From NCBI GenBank assembly GCA_004335835.1, contig RWJK01001975.1:1-46027 (forward strand): DNA of 46,027 bases, written 5' to 3'. Positions 24,480 to 34,323 of this stretch are shown piece after piece. A model generated the notes under the pieces. That model searched no databases and had not been told where the DNA came from. It worked only from the letters and a program-made list of their open reading frames with translations. The position numbers and the translations under genes are program-made. Each line of letters starts with the position of its first letter. Position 1 is the stretch's first letter. The DNA is from Scenedesmus sp. ARA3. Taxonomy: Eukaryota > Chlorophyta > Chlorophyceae > Sphaeropleales > Scenedesmaceae.

Positions 24480-26768
24480 CAGAGGACGTAGCATGGGTAA
24501 TAGCAGAGGCAGTGGCAGGGAGTCAGGCGGCAAGCGCAGCTGGCAGGGTGGCAGCAGCAGCAGCAGCAGGGCACAAGGCCAGGCAGGGGCGCCCGGCAAG
24601 GTGAGACCGCTGAGCAGTTGCTGGTGGCAGCAGCGTTGGCAGTGGCGAGGTGGGCCTGTAGATGTGTGTTCTCAAGTTGCACGTCTGCTGTTCCTGCAGC
24701 CACAAGTGATGCTGTGCGCCATTGTGTGTTTGCTACCACCTAAATCTGTTTGCGCAGGTGAGTGCCCTCAGTCAGTTGTCTCAGTTGCTGCTGCTGCGTC
24801 AAAGTTGCAACTGTGTAATCATGACCAAACCTGCTGTATGGTGCACTCGATCTGACCATGCGTCACCTGCTTCTATTTGCGCTGCAGGGCCTGAGCTCGC
24901 GAGGCATCACTGACGCAGTGACAGCCTGCACAACACCGCAGGAGCTGGTGCAGGTGATAGAGCAGAACATTGACAACATGACAGCCTACAACCTGCCAGC
25001 GGCCATATGGAAGCTGTCCAAGCTGAGCTGTGGGGACCCACAGCCGTATGCAGCATGTGTGCAGCAGTACATGCGGTTCTACAAAGGTGACTCAGCACGC
25101 CACCTGTCCAATGCAGTGTATGGCCTGTGCACAGCACCAGCAGCCATCATAAGGCAGCACCAGGCAGCACTGCAGCAGCAGCTGGTGCCAGCTTTCATGT
25201 CCAAGGTTGCGGCTGCCAATGCTCAGGACATCAGCAATGTGGTGTATGGCATGGCAGTCAGTGGGCAGAGGTTGCCAGAGGAGAGCGTGCGGCGGCTGCT
25301 GGGTGCTTTTGTGTTTAACCTGCCGCAAACCACACCACAACCAGTGTCCAACATGCTGCGGGCAGTGGCAACCATGGAGCACACCGTGCCAGCTGGGCAG
25401 CTGCAGCAGCTTCTGGATGCATTCACCAGCATGCTGAGGCAGGCCAAACCACAGGAGGTGTCCAACACTATATGGGCAGTGGCAACCGTGGGTCAAAAAG
25501 CGCCAGCTCGTCAGCTGCAGCAGCTGTTGGGTGCCCTGGTCAGCATGCTGCAGCAGGCCAAGTCGCAGGACATATCCAACACACTCTGGGCAGTGGCAAA
25601 ATTGGAGTAAAAATTACCATGTGGGCAGCTGAAACAGTTCCTGGGTTCATTTGTCAGCACATTGCAGCAGGCCACACGACAGAATGTGTCCAACACGCTG
25701 CTGGCCTGTGCCAAGCTGAGCTTCCTTCCACAGCAGCTGCTGGCAGCACCGGGGCTGGCAGGGCTGCTGCTAGCAGGCACGCCTCAGGGCCTGGCCAATG
25801 CAGCCTGGGCTTGTGGCCAGCTGGGCCACAGGGATGAGCAGCTCATGGGGGCACTGCTGGCAGAAGTGACACAGCGGCTGGGCGTAGAGACAAAAAGCAG
25901 CCACAGTACAAGGTGCAACAGCCAGAACCTGTACAACATGTGCTGGGCTGTGGCAGTGCTGGACCTGCAGCAGCGTGCTCAGCAGGTGCTGCAGCTGGCA
26001 CAGGCCTGCAGCGGCATGTGGGGCGACACAGCAGCAGAGGAGCAGCGGCAGCTGTGGCAGGTGCACACCTGGCTGCTGGATTTCCAGCTGGCAGGGGGCC
26101 AGGGCCTGCAGGGCAGCCTGACGGAGCAGCAGCTGCAGCAGTGTGAGGCAACATGGCAGCAACAGATGCAGCACACATCAGAACAGCAGCACAGCGAGTT
26201 CCAGCGCTCTGTGTTTGCATCAGTGCAGCGACTGCCCATTACCTGGCAGCAGCAGCCGCAGATGGAGCAGCTGAGTGTGGGCAGGGATGGTGTGACCCCT
26301 GATGGTGCCCTGCTGCTGGATATCGCTGGCAGGACAGTAGCTGGTGTGCTGGTGGCAGTAGAGGCAGTTGGCCCCACCCACTTCAGGGAGCCTGATGGGG
26401 GCCTGATGGGGACCACGCAGTACAGGAACAGGGCCCTGGCAGTGCGGGGCTACAGGCTGGTCAGTGTGCCGTGGTGGGAGTGGGCCAAGCTGCAGGGCGA
26501 TGCGCAGCGCCAGCAGCAGTACCTGATGCGGCTGTTTGAGCAGGGTGGGGTGGTTGGCGGGCTAACAGCAGCACAGCCAGACACAAAGCAAGCAACAGGC
26601 CCCAAACCGCAGCAGCAACAGCAGCAGCAGCAGCACCGGCAACAGCAAACACCAGTGAGGGCAGCTGCCAGGGCTTTGCTTCAGAAAGCAGGGCTGCCTG
26701 GCCAGGGCACCTCGCAACAGGTGTGTGTTGTGTGTCAGCAAAGGGCGCTCACCGCATGCTCGCGCTGA
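23720..26768 (+). pseudogene. Helical-repeat RAP-domain RNA-binding protein, copy 1 (interrupted)
   Basis: Exon 1 (23720-24600) opens with a transit-peptide-like MLSYGCNQRQQLLQCRSR, then Ser/Gly/Arg low complexity with a repeated GQHSLQDGS motif. Exon 2 starts at 24888 in phase (APGK|GLSSRGITDAV). It encodes ~38-residue helical repeats of the type QxVSNTxWAVA...LQQLLxAxVxML, and then a C-terminal RAP domain at about 26309-26540 (DIAGRTVAGVLVAVEAVGPTHF; LVSVPWWEWAKL). Such OPR/HPR-RAP proteins normally act in chloroplast or mitochondrial RNA processing or translation. Two lesions are visible. The frame of the ATG and the frame that splices correctly differ within exon 1 (shift around 24350-24395). 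A TAA at 25608-25610 interrupts the repeats where the paralogue has CAA, with the same frame open again to 26768. Pseudogene, readthrough and sequencing error are all possible. Confidence 0.72.
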
Positions 26769-27467
26769 TCTCAAGTTGCAAGTGCAGCACGAGGATTGCC
26801 CACAGCAGCATGCTTGTGCCAGATATAGCTGCAAGCTTTGTGGCTTGATGCCAGCTGATAATGCTGAGACTCAGGTTTAGCCCCATGTATTGCGCCTGGA
26901 CTTCAACTGGTTGGCGGCGGCAGCTCGTCTGCCATGTGTGTGCAGATGTCAACGTTGAGAGCTGCACACTCGCTTGCGAATGCAGTTGCTGTCAACACGC
27001 ACCCTTGCAGCTAGCTGAAGTCATGCGCGGTTGCGCCTTTCTGATCGTGCTGTGCTGTGTTCTGGTCTGCATGTGCCGCAGCCCACCCGCCAACGCCGCC
27101 GCAGGTCTCAGCCTGACAGCTGAGGCTGCCTGAGCAGGGCTGCCTGAGCAGGGCTGCCTGAGCAGGCCAGGCCCTGGCTGCCGCCAAGGGCAAGGCAATG
27201 CAGGCCACTGCCTGGCAGCACAACACAAGCGCAGCCCACGACTGAAGCTGCAGGGCAGTGGCGGGAGTGGCAGCCGCACAGCGTGGCCTGCAGGCCGCAT
27301 AGGGACGCCCGCCTGTTGCACTGCAAGAGCAGAGGCTCGTCTGGCTGCAGCTTGCTGCATGGCAGGCTGTCCGCATGAGCAGTTGACTGCTGTCCCTTGT
27401 GCCTTGTGCCCTTTGCCTCTGAGGCTGTTTTTACTCTTGCCTCTTGTTGCTGTCGGCACTGCCGGCA
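26769..27467. other. Intergenic stretch with a small tandem repeat
   Basis: Apart from three copies of a 15-base unit (GCTGCCTGAGCAGGG) at about 27126-27167, I see nothing supportable. It should include the 3' UTR of the first RAP copy. Confidence 0.5.
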
Positions 27468-27902
27468 TCAGGCCTGCTGGTGTACCCCTGTATTTCTATG
27501 AGCCTCCCTTTTGCTGCTGATTGGTGTCCTCCCTGCTTTGCTGGGTGGTATGTAATGTAATTCGGTCCACGTTTCTGTCATGCGATCCAACAGCTGCATG
27601 TCATGTGTCACGCTGGTGCCAAGGGACGCCGCATCTAGCCATGTGAATTCGCAGTATGTCGCATCGTGCTTGTGATGCTTGTATGCATGCACGTTGTACC
27701 TCTTTATGCTGGCAAGCCACCTGTGCTGGGCAGCTGGCGGGGCTGGCAGTGCCTCACTGCTGAGCAGCATGCACACCTGGAAGCGTCCTGCGTTGAGTGC
27801 AAAGCCCTGGCGGGTTGGCAAATTGTTCCCTGAGTAAGTTTGGACCGCTTGCAGTACCCACGGGTGAACAAAGTGTTGATCCTTTACACAAAGCAGATAC
27901 AA
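27468..27902 (-). CDS. Hypothetical ORF, possibly an exon or mobile-element remnant
   Basis: A 144-codon minus-strand frame without low-complexity sequence contains AVQTYSGNNLPTRQGFALN and KRYNVHAYKHHKHDATYCEFTW. It has no ATG start: the frame opens after a CCACAG that could be a splice acceptor. Further protein-like minus frames lie upstream (about 27884-28230, e.g. TADVEEYLVQVPLNA before a GTGAGTG donor). It sits between the two RAP copies. I do not recognise a family. The unusual composition and lone position would fit a decayed transposon, but there are no visible termini. Confidence 0.3.
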   Translation of the reverse strand: MYLLCVKDQHFVHPWVLQAVQTYSGNNLPTRQGFALNAGRFQVCMLLSSEALPAPPAAQHRWLASIKRYNVHAYKHHKHDATYCEFTWLDAASLGTSVTHDMQLLDRMTETWTELHYIPPSKAGRTPISSKREAHRNTGVHQQA

Positions 27903-28484
27903 CGCCTGTGGCTAATCAACCACTCAAGAAGGTGAAGCGGTGCAGGGCACCAACGGCTGTTTTGTCCGTGGTTCTTAGCAAGCGGTCGCTCCCACACGAC
28001 AGTGTCTTGAGTTATTGGGTGACCTGCTTTGGTACATTGTAAAAGGACAGTAGCTGCTCGACTGTCTACCAGCTGTCCTGTACTGCAAGAACTCGATCCT
28101 TTACAGCAGCATCCACCAGCAGGCACTCACGCATTTAGTGGAACCTGAACAAGATATTCTTCGACGTCAGCAGTGAGTAGCAGCACGCTGTGTGCTGGCA
28201 GGCGAGCGTGCTTTCAGGTTGGGGCATGTCAGGAGCTGCTGCTGCTGCTACTGGTGCTGCTGCTACTGCTGCTTTGACAGCTTGATACTATGCTGCTGAG
28301 CAGGGTGCGGTGAACACGTGTACTGTTGTTGCCCCTGCCTTGTCAGTGCCCGGTAAGAAGCTGTTGCTGCTGTTGCTTCTTGCCTTGCAGGTGATCGAGC
28401 TCATCATCGCACAGACCGGTGGTTGAAACAGCAGCAGCAACCAGGAAAGCAGCAGCACAGCATCTGCAGTGTAGTGTCGCTGAC

Positions 28485-28828
28485 ATGATGCTACGAAGCT
28501 GCGGCCACCAGCAACAAGTGCTGCAGCAGTTGCTGCGAACCTGCAGCATCAGTGTGCAAGCACTGCTGCAGCCAGATGCACCCAGCAGCAGCACCAGCAG
28601 TAATGGTAGCAGCAGTGCTTTCTGTGTGCCTCTGCACAGCGCTTCCATACATCAGCTGAGCTCAGCTCCAGGTGCGGCCTCTGCTGCAGGCTGCTTGAGG
28701 GCTGGCAGTGACAGCAGGCAGCTGAGCAGCGGCGGCGTTGGCCCTTGGCTGCTGCAGTGGCGGCAGCGACAGCACATCTGCATGTTGTCACTGCAGGCTG
28801 TCACATCTGCATGTTGTCACTGCAGGCT

Positions 28829-28860
<32 letters not shown>

Positions 28861-30261
28861 GATGCTAGGCATGGCAGCCTGAGCAGAGGCGGTACTGCAG
28901 GCAGCAAGCGCAGCTGGGACAGCAGCAGCAGCAGCAGCAGCAAGAGCAGTAGCAATGGCGGCAAACAAAGAAACAGAGGTGATGGGCAGCAGTTGTATGA
29001 CAGGTGGAGCCCTAGTGGGCAGGTGAGGCGTCAGGCCTGGCAGGCAGCACTGCGCTGAGCCTGAGGCCATGCGCACTGGGCAAGAATAGTTGCTTGTGTG
29101 TGCCATGCGTGACGTCGTGCAGCTTGTAGCGGCAAAGGAGCCTGTGCCTTGTCTCCAGTGTGGGCAACCTTGTGGCTGCTGAAGCACTGCTGCTTGCTCC
29201 CTGTGTTCACAGGTGTGGCACCCCAAGCAGCTCAATGCAGCCATCAGGGACAGCAGCACAGAGCAGCAGCTGGCGGAATTGATACAGCAGCACCTTGAAT
29301 GCATGGACGCTTACAACCTGTCAGCAGCCATCATGAAGATGTCCAAGGTTGGCTGCAAAGACCCACAGCTGTATGCAGCCTGTGTGCAGCGCTACCTGCA
29401 GTTTGCAGCGGCTGACAGCACTCGTGGACTGTCCAATGTGGTATATGCACTATGCAAGGCACCACCAGCCATCATGCAGCAGCAGGCAGCAGTAAAGCAG
29501 CAGCTAGTGCCCGCCTTTGTGGCACAGCTTTCAGCAGCTAACGCACAGGACATCAGCAATGTGCTGTATGGCATGGCAGTGAGTCAGCTTTTGCCTAAGG
29601 AGGTTGTGCAGCAGCTGCTGGGTGCTTTCAGTGGCATGCTGGAGCAAGCTAATCCACAGGATGTGTCCAACGCGCTGTGGGCAATGGAAGCCATGGAGCA
29701 AACAGTGCCAGCTGGGCAGCTGCAGCAGCTGCTGGGCACACTTGTTGGCATGCTGAAGCGGGCCCAGCCACAGGATGTGTCCAACACGTTGTTGGCAGTG
29801 GCAAAGATGGGGCAAACAGTGCCATCTGGGCAGCTGCAGCAGCTGCTAGGTGCATTTGTCAGGATACTGCAGCAGGCCACACCGCAGGCTGCGTCCAACA
29901 CATTGTTAGCGTGTGCCAAGCTTGACTTCCTTCCACAGCAGTTGCTGGCAGCATCAGGGCTGGTGGAGCTGCTGCTAGCACCCCTCAGGCCCTGGCCAAT
30001 GCAGCCTGGGCTTGTGGCCAGCTGGGCCACAGGGATGAGCAGCTCATGGGGGCACTGCTGGCGGAGGTGGCACAGCGGCTGGGCGCAGAGACTGGCAAGA
30101 GCAGCAGCAGCAGCAGCGGCTTCAACAGCCAAGAGCTCTGCAACTTGTGCTGGGCTGTGGCAGTGCTGGACCTGCAGCAGCATGCTCAGCAGGTGCTGCA
30201 GCTGGCACAGGTCTGCAGCAGCATGAGCAGCAAAGTGGGTGCCGGACATTTCATATGTTAG
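28485..30261 (+). pseudogene. Helical-repeat RAP-family protein, copy 2 (frameshifted, RAP domain lost)
   Basis: This is a tandem paralogue of the gene at 23720-26768. It starts MMLRSCGHQQQVLQQLLRTCS, alignable with the transit peptide of copy 1. Exon 1 ends at 29022 and exon 2 starts at 29213 in phase (SPSGQ|VWHPKQLN). The repeats (QDISNVLYGMAV; QDVSNTLLAVAKMGQT) are intact from 29213 to about 29980. There, relative to copy 1, six bases after CTAGCA are replaced by two (net loss of 4), shifting the frame. The correct frame resumes as MGALLAEVAQRLGAETG from 30046. Homology ends near 30222 and no RAP domain follows; the frame closes at 30261. The frame also changes within exon 1, between about 28730 and 28870. 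It is probably a pseudogene. Confidence 0.7.
28773..28830 (+). repeat. 29-bp tandem duplication
   Basis: A 29-base unit containing CACTGCAGGCT is present twice in a row inside exon 1 of RAP copy 2. Because 29 is not a multiple of 3, it shifts the reading frame. Its removal alone does not reconcile the two frames seen on either side. Confidence 0.85.
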
Positions 30262-30322
30262 AGAGATTTACTTTCAAACCCAGAGGTCACCAGAGGTCCC
30301 CTGAGCCCCGTCAGCCCCGTGC

Positions 30323-30385
30323 CACGTGGGCCACGTGGGTCACGTGGGATCGGTTGAGATTCGCTCAGTCACGTGGCTTCACGTG
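30323..30385. promoter_or_regulatory. Cluster of five CACGTG (G-box) palindromes
   Basis: CACGTG occurs at 30323, 30332, 30341, 30370 and 30380, the first three exactly 9 bases apart. The motif is the core G-box/E-box bound by bZIP and bHLH factors in plants and algae. It lies just past the broken end of RAP copy 2. No confident gene follows directly; an Arg/Gln-rich plus-strand frame runs to 30755. Confidence 0.5.
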
Positions 30386-30973
30386 TTCTTTGGCCGGATT
30401 TTGCGTAAGGCGCTTCCACACAATCCTCAGGCCTCAGCAGGCCTGCGTCGCTGAGATCCAGGAACCCCAGCAGCAGCAGCAGCAGCAACATCAGCAGCAA
30501 CAAGGGAGGGGAGGGGCACAGGCCAGCATGCGGCTGCACAAGCGCTGCCGCGAGCCAGGACAGGTCAGAGCGCGGCCAGAACAACAGTTGCAGAAACGGG
30601 CGCTGGAGGAGACCGTGCGACCCCTGCAGCACGTGCGCCAACGGCCTCAGGTCGTGTTCCTAGGCCATCCTGCCGTTTGGCAAACTTTGCAAAGTCGTAG
30701 AAGTTGTGTTGGTTTTGGAATGAAACATGTTGGGACAGAGAGCTTGTTCTTTTAAAATTCACTTGTAGATGGTTTTCAATCAGTTGCCTGTTCATAATCT
30801 CTTAGCTGCACGATCGCAGTGCTGCATGCAGCACTGCGCGCTGCCCAGCATTGTTACTGTGCCTACTAGGCTAGCAGTAGTCTGGTCTAGTGGGTCCCGA
30901 GAATTCAAGGTCACACGCTGCGCCAAGCTACATATAAGACATCTGCAGCACCCTGACCATTGACAAGGCTTAA

Positions 30974-31089
30974 GTACACTCAAGTACACATCGGTACTGA
31001 TCAGGCGTACCTTGTACCTCAGGTTCACCTGTCTTGGCCGCCGTGCTTGTACTTTGTACTCGTGCGTACCCCGGAGTACACGTTTGTAC
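30974..31089. promoter_or_regulatory. Cluster of ten GTAC words
   Basis: GTAC occurs ten times in 116 bases (30974, 30984, 30994, 31007, 31014, 31049, 31056, 31066, 31076, 31086). GTAC is the core of the copper-response element bound by the SBP factor CRR1 in Chlamydomonas. Alternatively, this may be a decayed simple repeat. The nearest ORF is on the minus strand at 31177-31608, whose 3' end faces the cluster. Confidence 0.35.
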
Positions 31090-31176
31090 CTGCTCTTTAG
31101 AATTAGAATCAGCATGTTTAAATCTATAAAATGGTGCAGTCAGAACTCTTGGGTACACAGGGCTACATGCCCGCCT

Positions 31177-31608
31177 TCACCCGTGTGACATGTACTCAGT
31201 GTAGTCACCACCCCCTTCCTGCACCAATGGCCACGTTGCGCCGGTGCGGGAGAGCGCACCTTCCAGCGCTGTTACTGCTAGGTCTGCGTTACAATGACAG
31301 CAGTTATCACGAGACAACACCATTTGGTTGTTTGTAGTGTTGCGGGACGCGTCGAGGCCACGTGTAGGAAATGAGACAGTATGCTCAGCACCCTGCTTAC
31401 CTGGCCTGCCCTGCTCCATATACGCTTTACCTATTACTCTGGTGTCTAGTGCGTGCACTAGATCCGTAGCCTCGGGCATGATGACTGCCTTTTCTCTCAG
31501 GGCCACCGCTGTAGCAAGCACGTCTGCCCAGGAGCACCGTGTTTCGTCAGCTAGCATAACATCGAGTCGCTTTAGCAGCTGCTCTGGTGAGCACGTCTCG
31601 CCGGGCAT
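31177..31608 (-). CDS. Hypothetical ORF (143 aa)
   Basis: An ATG-initiated frame free of low-complexity sequence reads MPGETCSPEQLLKRLDVML at the start and has an amphipathic, protein-like composition (DVLATAVALREKAVIMPEATDLVHAL). No domain is recognised, and no splice partners or poly(A) signal could be assigned. The surrounding 30.6-34.3 kb is poorer in GC and in triplet runs than the rest of the window, which would fit inserted or mobile DNA. Confidence 0.35.
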   Translation of the reverse strand: MPGETCSPEQLLKRLDVMLADETRCSWADVLATAVALREKAVIMPEATDLVHALDTRVIGKAYMEQGRPGKQGAEHTVSFPTRGLDASRNTTNNQMVLSRDNCCHCNADLAVTALEGALSRTGATWPLVQEGGGDYTEYMSHG

Positions 31609-31845
31609 CCTTGCTGCACCTCTGCTACTGCTGCCGGGAATTGGGGATGTTTGACTCTCGAATGACGTTTGAACAGAGCGTGTTTAACACCTGAGGAAGG
31701 CGAAGGGGTGAAGGCCTTGAGTAATGAAAGTGCCGGCTCAGTGTGCGCAGTGCTAGTACTTGGCCCACTGGCGCACTGCCCAGTGGGGACAGCCAGACTG
31801 CACTGCACTGAGGTGAACCACAAGACCTAGCTAGACGGTCAAGAG

Positions 31846-32112
31846 GTGCCCTTGCACACATGCTCGCATAGACACACTTATGAAACCTGCAATTTCAGAT
31901 GTAATGTTTACAAAAGTCTGAGCAAATTGCGGCATTCGTTTCGGTACCTATGCCGGCAGTCCGGTCACGAGCAGCAGCGGTTTGACTTCAAGGAGGCGAT
32001 CAATCATGCCGTACACCAGCTTTCGTCATCAGCCGTAATCGAATGTACAAAAGCGCATATCAACTACACAGTTTGGTTGATGCGTCAGGGGCGTTTATCC
32101 AGCAACGGCTGA
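31846..32112 (+). CDS. Hypothetical ORF or exon
   Basis: A plus-strand frame of 88 codons has a convincing middle (RFDFKEAINHAVHQLSSS; KAHINYTVWLMRQGRLS) but no clear ATG; a CAATTTCAG at about 31890-31898 could be an acceptor. Family unrecognised. It lies in the same atypical region as the ORF at 31177-31608, on the other strand, and could be part of a decayed mobile element. Confidence 0.3.
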   Translation: MPLHTCSHRHTYETCNFRCNVYKSLSKLRHSFRYLCRQSGHEQQRFDFKEAINHAVHQLSSSAVIECTKAHINYTVWLMRQGRLSSNG

Positions 32113-33070
32113 ACAGGGGCAAGATCTTCAAGGTTTGGTGCACCACGTGGTACTCCGATGTTCACGTCAAAGGCAAACGCCAAGCACGGTACATCAACAG
32201 CAGCTGAACATCTACATTGACGCTGTTATTTTAAGTCTTTTCTAAGTCGTTTTTACTATTTTCAGGGTCCCTACTGGGGAAACATAATTGAGAACCGCCA
32301 TAAAATGATGTTGAAGAACGCCGAGATACCACACCTACAGCATCAACAGCACTGTGCTGCTGGGGTGACCCCACACACAGAGACACACTCAGAACAAAGT
32401 GCCAAAGGCCATGCAAATCTGCATGCCCTACACTAAGCATAAATGAAAGATGCTGTACGCTTTGTAAGGAAAGGCAGAACCATCACATGCTGCAACACCC
32501 GCCGCTTGTGGCGAGTGTGCACTGTACACGCATAGCTAGTCATGCCAAGGCTGGCAGCCGCAATGGCAGACAGAGTGCATGAATTGCATGATACAAGTAT
32601 CAGTTCAGATGCCACTGCGCAGTGTATATTTTGCTGAAAGGGCACAGCCCTGCATGCATGCAAAGCGGGTCTCACAGCCCCAGTACCTGCACAACTGACA
32701 AGCAATTTGCAACATGACGCACTCACCAGCACGGTCCCCCCAAACATGGAACAAACGCTGTTGTTGGCAGCAGAGCAAACGCACCGTACCTAAACTGTGC
32801 GCGCAGCAATCTGCAGCAACGGCCTTCTCCTCACCAGCGCCTCACTTACTGCCGCAATCAGCCACAACCTGCCTCTGTTATCGCAGTTTGCGCAAGCAGC
32901 CTATTGAGCCACATTGCGATCTGCTGTTGCTGCATTACTCAACTCCAAAACTGCCTGCTGCTGCAGCTCCCGCTGAAGGGCAGCAGGCAGCTGCTACACC
33001 TCCTGCTGCTACTGCACTTCCTGCTGTTGCCACTGCCGCTGCTGTATCAACTTCCGCCCTGCCTACAAGC

Positions 33071-33130
<60 letters not shown>
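32113..33130. other. Unassigned region running into a CTG tract
   Basis: No gene can be assigned. From about 32940 the sequence becomes Ala/Pro-rich in one plus frame and Ala/Gly-rich on the minus strand, then a (CTG)n tract (about 33071-33130) leads into the gap. The coding strand cannot be decided. Confidence 0.4.
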
Positions 33131-33917
33131 NNNNNNNNNNNNNNNNNNNNNNNNNNNNNNNNNNNNNNNNNNNNNNNNNNNNNNNNNNNNNNNNNNNNNN
33201 NNNNNNNNNNNNNNNNNNNNNNNNNNNNNNNNNNNNNNNNNNNNNNNNNNNNNNNNNNNNNNNNNNNNNNNNNNNNNNNNNNNNNNNNNNNNNNNNNNNN
33301 NNNNNNNNNNNNNNNNNNNNNNNNNNNNNNNNNNNNNNNNNNNNNNNNNNNNNNNNNNNNNNNNNNNNNNNNNNNNNNNNNNNNNNNNNNNNNNNNNNNN
33401 NNNNNNNNNNNNNNNNNNNNNNNNNNNNNNNNNNNNNNNNNNNNNNNNNNNNNNNNNNNNNNNNNNNNNNNNNNNNNNNNNNNNNNNNNNNNNNNNNNNN
33501 NNNNNNNNNNNNNNNNNNNNNNNNNNNNNNNNNNNNNNNNNNNNNNNNNNNNNNNNNNNNNNNNNNNNNNNNNNNNNNNNNNNNNNNNNNNNNNNNNNNN
33601 NNNNNNNNNNNNNNNNNNNNNNNNNNNNNNNNNNNNNNNNNNNNNNNNNNNNNNNNNNNNNNNNNNNNNNNNNNNNNNNNNNNNNNNNNNNNNNNNNNNN
33701 NNNNNNNNNNNNNNNNNNNNNNNNNNNNNNNNNNNNNNNNNNNNNNNNNNNNNNNNNNNNNNNNNNNNNNNNNNNNNNNNNNNNNNNNNNNNNNNNNNNN
33801 NNNNNNNNNNNNNNNNNNNNNNNNNNNNNNNNNNNNNNNNNNNNNNNNNNNNNNNNNNNNNNNNNNNNNNNNNNNNNNNNNNNNNNNNNNNNNNNNNNNN
33901 NNNNNNNNNNNNNNNNN
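33131..33917. other. Assembly gap (787 N)
   Basis: An undetermined stretch begins inside a CTG/CAG microsatellite, the likely reason for the assembly break. Part of the 5' end of the beta-oxidation gene may be hidden here. Confidence 1.
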
Positions 33918-34323
33918 TCATGGTTTGTGGTGCGCCCCCTAGTGCAGTTACCAGTCACTGGCAGTGAGTGTCAGGTGGATCATCGGATGATACGGCATGC
34001 CTGACTTGAAAAGGCCGCCTCGTCCACACAATTAATCCGCGTGACGCTTGGTATGCTTGGACAATACCAAAGAACCATGTGCTACACGGGGTGCATGTTC
34101 AGGAAGCTGCTGCCCTGGTTTTGTTTCACGTGGAGTGATCCACGTCAATCTTGACGCTGCAATGACATTTCATCATCCCTAGAATAGCTGCACATACAGT
34201 TTTCACTACCTTGCTTTGAAGGGCCCGCCGTGTAAGCGCAGCGTATCTATTACTTGCTATAATGGTGCCGTTTAGCGTAATGCGTGGTGTGATCGGTTTG
34301 TTTGCGTGTGGCTGTTGTTGCAG

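Noticed and set aside
23930..24739. 269-codon minus-strand frame opposite RAP copy 1 exon 1
   Set aside because: It is a shadow of (AGC)n low-complexity coding sequence; the plus strand has the transit peptide and phase-matched exon 2.
25590..25650. A short intron removing the TAA at 25608
   Set aside because: GTAAAA at 25606 would need an acceptor only about 20 bases away, and removal would delete conserved repeat residues that align with copy 2.
32714..33130. Ala/Pro-rich protein entering the gap
   Set aside because: Both strands are open through the CTG tract and neither has a recognisable domain; no strand can be chosen.
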